From: Ashinkailepas kermadecensis
Taxonomy: Eukaryota; Arthropoda; Thecostraca; Neolepadidae
Assembly (NCBI GenBank): GCA_034440615.1
Contig: JAOTOM010002642.1
Span: 48,323 to 112,322 of the forward strand
Length of the DNA: 64,000 nt
Direction: 5' to 3'
In this document: positions 1-11,282 of the stretch, one piece after another
Numbering within the stretch: position 1 is the stretch's first letter
Layout of the letters: each line of letters starts with the position of its first letter
Position numbers and translations under genes: made by a program
Notes under the pieces: generated by a model
The model's input: only the letters and a program-made list of their open reading frames with translations
What the model was told of the DNA's origin: nothing
Databases searched by the model: none

Positions 1-105
1 TGTCGTTGGCGCTGTTGACACTGTATTGTGACGAAAGTCCCGACCTCGTTCGCTGACTTCCAGCACTCCTCATCTTCTCACAGTGAGACGTAGGCGCAGT
101 GGCGC
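1..105 (-). CDS. C2H2 zinc-finger gene copy A, exon 2 (partial)
   Basis: This is the first part of the second coding exon of the copy-A zinc-finger gene; the rest lies off the left edge. The acceptor is read on the minus strand as TTTCAG before base 105. Reading from there is open to base 1 and gives a Ser/Asn-rich linker (SHCEKMRSAGS near its start) that matches the linker before the first finger of copy B. No finger is inside the window, so the function is inferred from copy B. Phase matches the donor at 5499 (exon 1 ends one base into a codon). Confidence 0.7.
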
Positions 106-344
106 CTGAAACCCAATACAATGAGGTGTATTTTGGAATATCTCGTCCTTTAACAGGGCGTAAGAAGCCTACGGCTGGAGCCTGCATAAGAAGCTTCGGT
201 GCTCTTTTGGGGCGGCCCGACAGTTTCCGACAGTCCATCAGCCGCGGCACCCGTACCGCCCAAGGAGCCGACACGGGTACCGGGTGTACCGAAAACACAA
301 CGCTCATGGTCGTTGTCATTGCTTGAAAACCAGTTGGCCAACAT

Positions 345-2690
345 TACGGCCGTGAGCAAAAGCTGAATTTGTTGTTATACCGCTGGCAATAGAAGGCAAA
401 CTTCTAGCAACATAATAACATAACCGAATTAACTTCATGGCGCTTTATCTGTATGAAATGATATTTATGACCGCCGTATTTCGGTGGCTTTCACCTTACT
501 TTCAGAGGCTCTCCCAGCTGGAACTCCCACAGCAAAATCATTACCAGGCGCTGTTTCGGTATTTTGAAGGCTCTGTCGCATCTGAGGGGCCACCTGCCGC
601 CCGCTGTCATGTCCATCCTGCTCAATGTCCTGGTCCTTTCCCAGATCGGGTACTGCATTTTGGTGTACGGAAACGGAACGAATAAGATTGCATCGACTGG
701 AAAAAATTGACTACGCAGCAAAACTTATTTTCCGCCGCAAGAAAAATTATTTCCCCTGCAAGAATTCGATCACGTATTGGATCTGCTAGGGAGGCTGGGC
801 TGACTGAGTGCGGATGATCTGGTGCAGTACCAGATCATCAGCAAGAAGGTCCCAAGGAAATGACAAGGTAAATGAGGTAGGAAAGGTTGGTTATAATTTG
901 GAAGAGGAGGCACCTTAGGGAGAAGAGGAGTCCACCAGGAGATAAGAGGCCACCCTTAAAATGGGCAAAGATAGAATCAAAACGCAGAACAGGAGGCCCC
1001 GAAGACGTGAGAGAAGGCCCCTAATTTGAAAAAGGTCTCTAGAAGAAAAAAAAGAGGCCCCTGCCGGACTCGAGGAGTGCCTCAAGACAGAATAGGTCTC
1101 CAGGGCCGAATGAGGCCCCGAAGACTGGAAGGAGTTCCCAGGAAATGAGAGGAGGCCCTTAAGATGGGAGTGGTAGTAGGTATGGAAGGAGGTGAGGTTT
1201 CCAAAATTGAAGATGCCCTCAAGACGGTTAGGTATTGGGAGGGCAAAGGAGGAGGCCCACGAGGCGTGGCAGGAGGCCCCTAATTTGGCAGAGGATGCCA
1301 CTGGAACATGAGAGGAAGCCCCATGCCATGTTAAAGGGGCCCCAAGATGTGGGAGTAGGCCCCCAAAACGGGAGAGGAGGACCATTGAATATGGAGGAGG
1401 GTAGGACGCACGAGGAGACATCTAAAACCGGTAAAGGGGCTCCATGAAGGCCTATAATTTGCAAGAAGCCCCTGAAATGATAGGGGTCGTGCCGGAGTAC
1501 TTGAAAATCACGATATGGGCCCAAAGACATCCGGCCGGGGCCCCTGAAAATCACGCTGAGCTTAGGGGTACCAAAAAGTCACGCCAGGACCATGAAAATC
1601 ACGCTAGGGGCACGAAATGTCGTACCGATCCCCAACCGTATCATTGGGACATAAATGAAGCCGGGGCAACGAAAACCAATCCGGACATGGATAATCACTT
1701 TGGGGCCCCAACAATGACACCAAAAGCATCCAAAAGGTATTGAACCCACACGAAGTGTCGAGGTCGCTAAAACTCGCGCTAGGGATCCAAACAAATGACG
1801 TCGGGACACAAAATATTACACTGGACTAAAAAAAAGTAGCGTCGCAGCCCTTGCAAATCACACTGGAGACCAAAAAGGTCGCGCCTGGACCCCAAAGGTT
1901 GCAGCTGCCCCCAAAATCATTATCAACCGGAATGTCACTATGCGCCCCAACAAAAACAGGTCAAAGCTCCCCGAAAAAAAAAACGGTTGAGCACTGGAAA
2001 AAAACGTGTCAGGGACCCGAAAAATCGCACCTGGACACCGAAGAATCGTACTGGGACCCAAAAATATCACATAAGGACGTTTAAAAAAATAGAACTCGAT
2101 GTCCAAAAGTTCACACAGACTCGATCCAATCGACCCCAGCACCGGAAAATTAAGAACAGGTCCGGAAACAATACCCGGAGGGCTCTTATACTCCGAAAGG
2201 TGCCATCGGCTGAAAAAAGAAACCTCCTTCGGTGGCCACAGTGGCATATCAAAGGGGCAAATTCCCCCTCCCTCCTAAGAGGGATATGCTCCCAAGAATC
2301 GAGCCGAGGCCCCCAAAAGTCGCGCTGGGGCCACAAAAATTCGCGTCCGTCCACCAGAATTCGCGAAGGAGCTCCAAGTAAATACGGCGGGCCACGAAAA
2401 ACTCGCTCCGAGGCCCGAAAATCTGCAACAGGAACCGTCAAGATCGCGTTCGGGCCACAGCTAAGTACAACGCGCCCAGCAAACTCGAACCGGTCCCACC
2501 AAATATCGCGCTCGGGCCCACAATTCCCATCGGTAGTACCAAACATTTGGTCTGGGCATCAAAAATGCACGTCGGGGCTGTTAACAATTGGCGTCTAGGG
2601 CCTCACATAAGCACCGTGTGACCCCCAAAGGCGCATCGGTATCCGAAAAATAAAGCCGGATCCTCCAAAATAAGGAGGGATTCGAAAACG
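345..2690. other. Segment present only in duplication copy A
   Basis: In copy B the sequence passes directly from the equivalent of base 344 (GGCCAACAT) to the equivalent of 2691 (AAAAATTCAG). The extra 2.35 kb in A contains a reverse-transcriptase fragment and most of a degenerate minisatellite. No target duplication is visible, so deletion from B, or array contraction, is as likely as insertion into A. Confidence 0.85.
540..860 (+). pseudogene. Non-LTR reverse transcriptase C-terminal fragment
   Basis: Plus-strand translation gives ILKALSHLRGHLPP, then VLSQIGYCILVYGN, then, after a frame change, LHRLEKIDYAAKLIF and, after another, FDHVLDLLGRLG and LSADDLVQYQII. This order is typical of the thumb and C-terminal part of jockey/CR1-type reverse transcriptases (the LxxLxxYLP, LVLSHLxYC, NAARLIF and FDHVxxLLxxLGWL blocks). 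Frame changes and a stop make it a relic. It lies in the copy-A-only segment, so copy B lacks it. The clade cannot be fixed from this stretch. Confidence 0.6.
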
Positions 2691-3480
2691 AAAAATTCAG
2701 GGTCAGGAAAATGGTTCTGGAGCACCGAACATATCATCAGATGCCTTCACAAATCCCGTACGGCATCGAGAAGCATACCAGAGCTCGAAGAAAATCGAGG
2801 TGAGATACAAAAACATGGTGCCAGGAACTCGAAAAACCAGGCCGGGATGCGGAATTTAAAGAAAATTCAGAAGAGATCCACAATGATCGCGTTGAGCCCA
2901 GATTACAGGCGTTGGGTCCCCGGAACCACGCGCCTGGGCGCGATAAGTCGCGCTAGGACCCAGAAAATCGCACCGAAGCCCCAAAATAATACTGGGGCCC
3001 CACAAATGTGCGTCAGAAGCCCCAAATAAACACAGCGGGACCCTAAGAGCACAACGGGGACAGCAAATGCAACTGCCCCTCCAAAGCGCAGTCTCGCAAA
3101 AGCGACAGGGCCCTAAAACAAGCGTTGCAGCCCCAAATAAATACACCGAGAACTCTACAAAAAACACAAAAATAACACCGGAAGCTCTCGAGGCACACAG
3201 GGGCCATGCGACTGCACAAGGGCATGAAAAGAGGCTGGGGACGCAAAAAGCAACATGGTCTCAAAACGAACAAAAACACCAGGCACTCCTTAGTAAACAC
3301 ATCGATATCTTTGAAAGCGCCCTGACTACTAATGAAAATCATCGGTGCAAAAAAGCAACAAACCCTAAAACGAGCAGGGGTTTCGAAAATGCGTTGTGCC
3401 TCTAACAAAAATGGATTGCAGCGCTAAGACACATCCGTAGACGAAGAAATGCGAAACGGGTCCAAAGAAGTACACTCAGG
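880..3480. repeat. Degenerate 20-21 bp minisatellite (copy A)
   Basis: About 2.6 kb is built from strongly diverged units of about 20-21 bp. From 880 to about 1440 the units are purine-rich around AGGAGGCCCCTAA. From about 1440 to 3480 they are around GGGCCCCAAAATCGCGCT. The open frames on both strands here recur every seven residues and are by-products of the unit length. Copy B keeps only the last 0.8 kb of the array (56757-57545). Confidence 0.75.
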
Positions 3481-3656
3481 CAGGGCCTCGGTTCGGTAGC
3501 CACCCCGGAAGCTTGTTTAATCAAAGATATGAGGTGAATCAAAGCTCAGCGGGTATCCACATGTCTTCACCATAAAATATTGGAAGTAGGGAACTAATGA
3601 TCGAATTTAATTAATCGAATTTTCGCAGTGAACGCTCATACGAAGCATTTCATTAC

Positions 3657-3684
3657 GTCAGATATGGCGCAAGTCATATCTGAC
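3657..3684. repeat. Short perfect hairpin
   Basis: GTCAGATATG and CATATCTGAC form a perfect 10-bp inverted repeat around an 8-base loop. A third copy of CATATCTGAC half follows at about 3690-3700. The same hairpin is kept in copy B (57724-57751). No function is evident. Confidence 0.7.
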
Positions 3685-5278
3685 CTGCGTCATATCTGAC
3701 TCTGGCAATTAGCAAAGCGTAGGAGGCCCAACAGAATCAGTAGCATCGCATGAAGTGTGGCGAATGCGCCGAATGCGCATGATGGGTGTGCACGTGCACT
3801 AACGTTGGCGTCGTGGCGACCGGGCACTATGAACTGGAATGTCTGAAAGTGGAAAATTTTACATTTTAAAGTGATTTGGGTAGGTGTAATTTCAGAAGCG
3901 CGAGGTGACTTATCAAGGGATACCAAAAGGATACATTCGACCAGGGTGGGGGAGCTAGGGTTGAAATCGGACGAATCAGAAACGATAGTAGTAGCTTAGG
4001 CCCCTCCACAGGATAATTCAGTTGGTCACTAAATATTTTATTTTAAAAGGTCGCCTTTTACAAAATAGTGGTCGAAATCGGAAGACTTCTTATTGAGTAG
4101 GTGGACCCCCTCCAAATACGCCACCGCCCCCTCCCATTGACGCAAATATAGGTACGTCACCGGTCCCCCAATAATTTTCAGAAACATCCGCCCACGGAGC
4201 AAAGCCAACCAAAGGGGGAAAATTCCTCTCACAAGCATACAAAACAACACCGATGCCCCATGTTGAATGGGAGGAATGATAATTTCTAATGTATTTTCTT
4301 CCTACAAACTTGTCTTCTGTGATTACAGCCTGCATGATTAGAGCTTCCCAGCTTCTATAGCTTCTCAACGATATAATTTACAAAACGGTACAGCACAGCA
4401 AATACCACAGGCGTGACGGCGTGGATTTTGAAAGTTTTGCATTACTTATGCATTGCCATTGTTACATTGTTGCATTGCCATTGATGCATTGTTGTTCAAT
4501 GCTTGTTCTTGCCGTGAATGTATTCGCGGAGGATTTATTATATTTGTTTCTGTGCCAAGTGCCTTGCAGCCAGCACCAAATGTTATACAAATAAATAAAT
4601 ATAATGGTCAAGCACTATAATGACGCGGACGGCGGCCGCTGGCCATTTGCCTACCGTCTAGCTTACGCCCAGGCACATCATGGCCGCCCGGGTGAACGGC
4701 CCAGACGGAGGCGTAAACTGGAGTGTCAAAGCTTTATCTAATCCGGAAGCAGGGCCGCCGCTGGACGGCGGCCGGCGTCTCAGGTACCGGCACAACCCAT
4801 AACACATGATAAGCGCATCCTGTCGCAGCAGTCGGCAGTGGCTGGATTAGTCACGCGACGCTATATAACTACATATTTTCTAACGAGGGTAGTCAAACGA
4901 TATAATTATATGTAACTACGTTACAATTTACAGGACAATTCGATAGTCTATGTTTACCCTGGCTCCAACAGGGAGGTATACTTGCAAAACGCCCCTAAAT
5001 ACCCGTGTAATTTCTGTGTAACAGTAGAACAACATCTTGTGGGATAATGCTGGTATCTCGACTGTACACCAACATTAGAAATAGAGAACCTTAGAACCTT
5101 AGCATTGAAACCTTAGAACCTTAGAAATGGCTCACAAAAGCCAAGTCAAGACCAGAGCATGAACAACATGGGCTGTCTCCATACAGCTTGTGTTGTGCTT
5201 GGCCGAATGGTCAAATGTCCTCAGACGGGAGCGACATCGGGAGTGTAGAGTTTGGATCCACACGCCTACCGTATTATT

Positions 5279-5401
5279 GTGGGAAGACATACACCACCGG
5301 GGGAACTGCGACAAGGATTGTGGGAAGGCATACACCACCGGGGGCACTGCGACAAGGATTGTGGGAAGACATACATCAGCGTGGCACTGCGACAACCATT
5401 G
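5279..5401. repeat. 41-bp tandem repeat, three units (copy A)
   Basis: Three successive units start with GTGGGAAG and contain CACTGCGACAA or AACTGCGACAA. Copy B has two units (59335-59416), so the number changed after the duplication. The array lies about 100 bp inside the zinc-finger gene's intron, next to the exon-1 donor. Confidence 0.85.
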
Positions 5402-5498
5402 CTTTCGTGGCAATATGACGCATTAGCAATCATGAATTTTCAGCCAAAAAGTGCAACATTTATCGGGAAATTGCACCGACATGTTGATGCGGACTCAC

Positions 5499-5844
5499 CT
5501 TCATCCTGTACGGGTTTGAGTTCGCACTCGCCCTGCACCGGCTTGAGCTCGCCCTCGTCCAGCATTGCCTTAAGCTCGTCTTCGTCCGTGTCCCGCTCGT
5601 CCTGGTCGCAGGATTCGGACATGACTCCATCAGAGTGCACCTCGTCCAGCATGTGGTACTCGCCGCTCGACAGGTCGGGAGTACAGAACCGTTCTTGTAA
5701 CGGGTCGGGAACTGACGGCAACGTGGCGTCCAGCTGACCATCTGACGGCAGGGGGGAGGGGGGCGTAAGCAGTGCTGGACCAAGAGGGGCGCCGGGTGTG
5801 AGACAATGGGTAAAGAAACCTACATGCAAAACTTCACTTGCCAT
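5499..5844 (-). CDS. C2H2 zinc-finger gene copy A, exon 1
   Basis: This is the first coding exon, with an ATG at 5844-5842 (MASEVLHVG), 115 codons and one extra base before the donor. The donor reads AAG then GTGAGT on the minus strand. The product is an acidic, disordered-looking N-terminus. A Pro/Leu-rich part is followed by SSGEYHMLDEVHSDG, a run of Asp/Glu (DQDERDTDEDE) and 9-residue repeats of the ELKPVQDEG type. The sequence is 74 codons shorter than in copy B because repeats are missing. The upstream in-frame codons lack an ATG before a stop. No named effector domain (KRAB, ZAD, BTB, SCAN) is recognisable. It was joined to the finger exon on phase and splice-site grounds. Confidence 0.7.
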
Positions 5845-6647
5845 AATGGATTTGAACCTGCTTTGAAACAGGACCAAGATGAAGAAGAATCACCCTGCAA
5901 CAACAGGGAGATTTGGAACAGAGCTAAATGGCATTGGTGAGCTAGACTCATCAGTGTGTCACATAATTATGTTATTCCTGGGGAATAGTACCATTTTATG
6001 CATATTAGTGATTCAGGGAGGAAAGCTAATGAAATTGAAGGACTGTGCTTCTCTGGTAAATGCAAATTCGTGAAGATGGTGCAGCATTTGTATTCTGACT
6101 CTTTTGGTCGGAATTTCAACTTGGCGCAATTTAGTACTTATCGGTAATATTCTTGATCACAGTTCCAACCAAAATGCTCATTTCTTCCGCGATCATTTCC
6201 TGCGAAATTCCGCCGTGGGATATTCTGACCAGAATATCTTGCAAGATGCTTTGTGTTGCATTATGATGACACTGATGGATTTGCCTTGGGTGTGATCGCG
6301 CATCTTAAAATAACTCTAGCACTCTTGAAATGAGAAACACGGTAATTACAAAGTCACATTCTTCGTGAATATCTTACCGCCACTCGCATATGCAAAGCTT
6401 CGCCGAAACAACATAACGTGCGGACGTCGCTGCTGTTTCGGCATACGTGGTGCTGGTGTCGCACATTTACTACCTCCACTTGGAGCCGGGTGAAGGTAAG
6501 AGGTAGGACTCTGCTTCCAGAATCAAGATCTGGAGACAGGATACTCTGCTTCCCAGTTTCACCAAGTTACATTCCTGTGTGCCGACAAATCGGCATTTTG
6601 TCCTTGGAACAGCACCGCACTTTTCCACTTACTGCCTCCTGTACCCG

Positions 6648-6666
6648 TGACGTCATCAAGTATAAA
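6648..6666 (+). promoter_or_regulatory. CRE-like site plus TATA box
   Basis: A full TGACGTCA palindrome (6648-6655) lies 5 bases before TATAAA (6661-6666). The arrangement is kept in copy B (60884-60902). The TATA box points rightwards, away from the zinc-finger gene, whose exon 1 starts about 0.8 kb to the left. No clear plus-strand gene follows, so a non-coding or unrecognised transcript is possible. Confidence 0.35.
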
Positions 6667-8033
6667 GGACGTGGCGCCTGATTCCTCGCCGGTCCTCCCC
6701 TACTCCTGGGCAGGACGGTGTTGCCAAACAACCAGTCTGCCAGTCTACCTATATTACTTGTCCATACCAATTCCCAGCACGGTGGGTACAAACCCGTCGA
6801 TGGTGGCAGACATACAACTAATTAAACATCCCTACTGACTGAGGCTGCTCTCGACCATATCACTGTTGCTAGGCAACGCGTCCATCAGTTTGGCAACACC
6901 GGCGTTTCACCAGACACGCTCGCCAGGACTCACCGACTATGGTCTTCGGCTGCTGTCCCAGTGTGTCCGGCGTACCGTCCGCTCTGAAAACCGGCACATC
7001 CGTGAGTCACGGTCACAATGCACGGAGGATATCCGTGATGCAGCTGTCAGGATTTAGCTGGATATTGAGCCATATGGCGCACTAACTATATGTGTTATAA
7101 AGCGCCCATAGGCTCGTCAATACAACGCTGCACTACACACCAGTTATTCTGAATGACGTAAAATGCACTGAGACACATCAATTGTGATGTTTCATGAGTT
7201 GTGACAGGACCGTCATGCTGTTATCATGTAAAAAAAACAGCCAGACATTGGGGATAGTAAACTACAGACGTCAGAGAACTTCCTCGAAAACAGTTGTCTC
7301 AAGTGGTCGGTTCATTCATTGAAGGTACCGTCCTCCATGTTGCATGGTTCAATTTGAACTTGAACTGGACACGCAGGGTTACAGGAAGAGTCGCCGTCTA
7401 TAGAGGGGCTTGTTTATTTGTTGCCAATTCGGCCCAGTTATCTCGCAACTTGGGTACCGCAATTAAATCAGCTGGCAAACATATCAATATTTTCTGTATT
7501 TGACCTGGCGACCCCATGACCTCGAGTGACCCCTAGCGCATAAAAATTGACAAATTTGACAGTTGAAATAAAAGTGGTCATGATTTCGCTGATCAAGCAC
7601 TTTTTTTAATCCGATCTCATAAATATCCGATATGGCCGTCCGCACTTCATGGCATTTTAGGATTTTGCGTTTTCCGGGAAGGACGAAATTCGTTTAAGTC
7701 TTCTTCAATTGGACAGCTACATGAGGTAGAACAATGACATACGGGCAAACATGATTGGCAAACGTTTTACTGAGAAAAAACCTTGATACCTTTTTGATGT
7801 AGCTCTTATAGTTTCCCTTAAAAACAATCATGAATTTCAAGGTCACTAATGATAGGTAGGTCACCTATGGGTCTATTTATGCGTAGCGACGCAATAGTAC
7901 TTCGGAACAGATATGTATTGAATAACATCAAACATAGAAACAACTCAATCCGGCCATATTAAATCCGGTTCTATTACCTACATATTGAAGCTGGTGCGGT
8001 AGGTAGTAACCTATAACAAACATGAAGATCACT

Positions 8034-8255
8034 TTGTGTTAGCGATCAAGTGTTAGGCAGGTTTATAATGGTGTGCTAAGGAAAAAGCATTGCGTCTCTG
8101 TGGACTGCTAATGACTATGTGTTAAAGGAAAATAAAAGCCGAGGTGTTTGTCTCGTGTATGTCTTCCCTCCTGCCCCAACCGTACTCCGTACATATATCC
8201 GTCCTCTCTATCCATACATAGCTTAATACACTTCAGCCTGGTGGCGGATCCGAGG
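8034..8255 (+). other. Possible LTR end with primer-binding-like site
   Basis: The stretch has an AATAAA at about 8130 and a pyrimidine-rich tract. It ends in CACTTCA, followed three bases later by TGGTGGCGGATCCGAGGG, whose complement ends in CCACCA like a mature tRNA 3' end. This is the layout of the end of a long terminal repeat and a primer-binding site. There is no second LTR and no gag or pol nearby. Copy B holds the same sequence at about 62270-62490. Confidence 0.2.
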
Positions 8256-8419
8256 GAGATAAAGGCGGACAACAGAGGGGTTGACATCGGGGAGGAAACG
8301 AAAACGGGCTTGGCAGAGCCGGAGCAGTGTACGAATTAGTTTTCGAAAACGTCTGGTGGAAAGAGGACGTGGTGAGCTTTCTTCGACGTGCATAAACGCT
8401 ACAAGCAATGGTGATATTC

Positions 8420-8481
8420 TTGAATGACTGATTATTTGGGCTTCAGGACGCGCCGACTACAGGGTCATTTGGCGCCCATAG
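8420..8481 (-). mobile_element. Hairpin micro-retroposon 1
   Basis: The insert is 62 bp between direct repeats TGGTGATATTC at 8409-8419 and 8482-8492. Read on the minus strand it starts near TGGGCGCC and folds back on GGCGCG. It continues with GAAGCCCAAATAA and ends in an AATC/AGTC-type simple tail. The copy-B version (62656-62717) has a cleaner (AATC) tail. See the related elements at 10237, 20963, 25681 and 27614. Confidence 0.75.
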
Positions 8482-9464
8482 TGGTGATATTCACAGTGTC
8501 GACCTTTATCGTCGCCATACAAAGCGAATAACAAAACATGTTGCTGGAGTATCGGTAAGGCCCATTGAAAACGTGAGCGATCTTCACATTACCAGAGGTA
8601 TCGCTTTGTGTGTGAAATTGCAAGTTGAAGTTTTACGAAATACCCGTCTTAAGGTTTCCGATTTGAAAGTTTTTTTTTCACAATCAGCGTCAGAAGTGAA
8701 AAGGTTACATCGAAGAGAAACGTGATGGAAACAAAATTCGGAACTCTGGCTGGCTGAGAAGAACGAAACACGCCAAAATCGGAAAATGTGTAAAATGTAA
8801 TTTGCAGAAATGTTTGAACTCAAAATTGACTTTCCATCAATTGACTTGCATTTCATGTTCCGTTGGCTGCTGGCTATTTGTACCTGTTGAGAAGTTCCTC
8901 AAATTAGCCATATTCAAAGCCCTACAGATTTCTGAATGCACATGCAATTTTGAAATCAACTCGTTAACCCGCGCTAACCCGCTCAAATTTAACTCGTCTT
9001 TCCAGTCAGATCCCCACATCCCGTCTCGGGGGGGGGAGATCGATAAATCCCCCCTCTAATTTCCAAAATACGCGTCGCAAGAAAACTAAAGAGGTGTGAT
9101 CGGAAGGTGCTCGACGAGTAGGGTCCGAAACCACCCACAAAAACTTACCCCCGAAGAGTGACGTCACTAGAGGTCTTCGACCGACAGTTTGTTTTTGCTC
9201 TGGGAGTTCATTTTGGAGAGATCTTAAAAAAATATATCTGGAATCAGAAAAGGAAGGCGAAATCCACCATGGCCCCAAATGTTTCCCACCCACGAAGTAT
9301 TTTTTCCTCACAATTTTAAATATTCCATTTTCTTTAATTGTTATTTTTATCATGGGCAGAGCGGACCGCAAAACGTTGTTCGAAGCCAACTTGCCCTCAC
9401 AAAAACACTTACTTTAGCTAGAATCTTCGATTTTAGCCCTAATGGGCAATACGCAAAGCTAGTA

Positions 9465-9785
9465 CGTCATCAAAAACGCAAATTTCACAAATTCCTCTGG
9501 TGCTTTCGTTGCATCCCTAAAGATAAGCAAACGCGGAAAGATCATTCAAATATCTTCATCCGTTAAAGCGTGACGACTGGTTGAACTTTTTGGAGGTGAC
9601 TTCACTTGACCTTCAATAACTCGTTGGCCGTAGATGACCTGAACTATCAATTTGCATACATGACAAATTGATGTGGGAAAGGTGTGCAAAATTTCGGTGT
9701 GCTGCCGAGCGCCGATTTTTTAACTATCCGAGGAAAATCCCAGGGCTGATATTTTACTTTTACCTCCTGAGATGGGTTAAAAAAA
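9465..9785 (+). repeat. Dispersed repeat, copy 1
   Basis: The stretch shares order and wording with 44505-44825: AAAGCGTGACGACTGGTT, then TTTTTGGAGGTGAC, a TCACTTG block, GACAAATTGATGTGG, AAGGTGTGC, TGCTGCC(A/G)AGCGC and finally GGTTAA. Both are on the plus strand. The family is not recognised and the two copies are clearly diverged. Confidence 0.6.
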
Positions 9786-10170
9786 ACTTTTACAGATAAA
9801 AAACATCAGACCAAAGCGATGTAACAGGACGAGTTCTTTCAGATGACGTAAAATCATTTGACAATTGATATTCACTATCTAAAAAAAACGAAAACGGCCG
9901 AAAACGGCCAGAAAACGTCCTATTTCACGCATCGGGAAAAAATACAGTAATAATTTTGTTTTCTTTTTCGGAATTTCCGAGAGTAATGTGACAATTCCTA
10001 AGGTGCCCACGGCCAAATATTCCACCTTCACCACGAGCATTCAGTTTTGGGCGAACTTCGAAATCGACGCCGTTTGTAACGATTTGGTTATCAAAGCCAA
10101 ATCGCCACCGTTTGATCTGCTTTCATTTACCTAACAGCACCATAGTGTGGTATACCATGGTACACCATAC

Positions 10171-10214
10171 CATGGTACACTGTGCTGTACCATGGTACAG
10201 CACAGTGTACCATG
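10171..10214. repeat. Perfect 44-bp palindrome
   Basis: The sequence from CATGGTACAC to GTGTACCATG equals its own reverse complement over 44 bases, centred on CCATGG with no spacer. A smaller palindromic piece (GGTATACC and TACCATGGTA) precedes it at about 10149-10170. It lies in the copy-A-only segment. Confidence 0.95.
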
Positions 10215-10236
10215 CGGAATGTCCACATGCGCAATG

Positions 10237-10290
10237 ATGATGATGAATTGGTGTTTAGGGGCGCGTCGACTGCAATGGTCATTTTGCGCC
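10237..10290 (-). mobile_element. Hairpin micro-retroposon 2
   Basis: The insert is 54 bp between direct repeats CATGCGCAATG (10226-10236 and 10291-10301). On the minus strand it starts at GGCGC, carries AATGACC and GTCGACGCGCCCCTAAA, then a short linker and an (ATC)n/(CAT)n tail. The AAGCCCAAATAA block is shortened compared with its relatives. Confidence 0.75.
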
Positions 10291-11282
10291 CATGCGCAAT
10301 GCCCCAAGAACGTGAATAATTAAGTCACATGAAGGTTGTGAAAATTATGTTTCCAGGCACAGCCTACGTGCACAGTGACAGCAAAGAGTGGCTTGTAATA
10401 GGTGGTCGACTGTACGTCCATATAAATGATGCTCTGCAGGTGGAAAGAAAGTATGTTTGTGATGTTAGTATGGTCGAATATGATCAGATTGCGTCGTTGT
10501 CATGTTTGATGGCATCCAGTACGTGTTATCAGTAACCACCAGATGCTTTGAAGTAAAACTACACCGTTACACAGAAATAAGATACGATACTACATAGTGT
10601 CGCATGATATGCTCACCATATGGTGATCATAAAATGTTCAACCCTTGTTAAGGAAGCTACAAGAGCTGCATTAGAGAGCTACAAATGTGAAAGTTGGAAA
10701 AACATGTTCTCATCATCTGCACACTATATCTGTACGCTGTACGCTCACTCTTATCATCTGACTCGCTATGTATAGTCACAAAAAAACGCCTGTGTTTGCA
10801 TTACGATAGGGATTTGCTGTACGTCCGTGTAAATGATGTTTACAGATAGAATGAAGGCACATTTGTACTTTTTGTTGTGAGGCGAGTATGGTTAGATGTT
10901 TCGATTACCAGACCACCAGATGTTCCGAGAACAAAATTACGTCATCACACGTAAATATGCGTATGCATGACCTATCGGTAATGGGTGACCTTGAACTTTG
11001 TGAAGTTTATTAAGGCAAACTATAAGACTTGCATCAATAAGTTTTAAATATTTTTTGTTAAACAAACATTTTTATATCACCCTTCTTATTTCATCGTTCG
11101 ATCCCACGTAGTTTTCCAATGGGAGACAACTTACTCGAAATCCGTCCGTTCCTTCAATCGCTAAATCATACATGGAGTGATATGGAATGTTTCAAAGTAA
11201 AACGTTTTTTTATACGTACTATATGGCAAACAAATCATGCCCGTTTGTATTTCTATCAAATTTATCAATTTCAATTGGCTAG

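Larger units (their letters stand above)
106..5498 (-). other. Intron of copy-A zinc-finger gene
   Basis: The stretch lies between the GT donor (5497-5498) and the AG acceptor (106-107) on the minus strand. It holds a retroelement fragment (540-860), a degenerate 20-21 bp array (880-3480), a short hairpin (3657-3684), a GC-rich patch with self-complementary GGCCGCC/GGCGGCC blocks (4625-4790), repeats of CCTTAGAA (5085-5125) and a 41-bp tandem repeat (5279-5401). The intron in copy B is shorter (about 3.4 kb) because bases 345-2690 are missing there. Confidence 0.55.
9135..11227. other. 2.1-kb segment present only in copy A
   Basis: Copy B joins the equivalent of 9134 (GAAACCAC) to the equivalent of 11228 (AAACAAATC). 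The extra DNA in A contains a dispersed repeat (9465-9785), a 44-bp palindrome (10171-10214) and a hairpin micro-retroposon (10237-10290). No coding content is recognised. Because it already contains independent insertions, deletion from B seems likelier than insertion into A. Confidence 0.85.

Noticed and set aside
915..2598. Several 70-200 codon frames on both strands
   Set aside because: They arise from the 20-21 bp degenerate array and show seven-residue periodicity.
5252..5737. Plus-strand Ser-rich frame (and its counterpart 59255-59872)
   Set aside because: Antisense of the acidic exon 1 of the zinc-finger gene.
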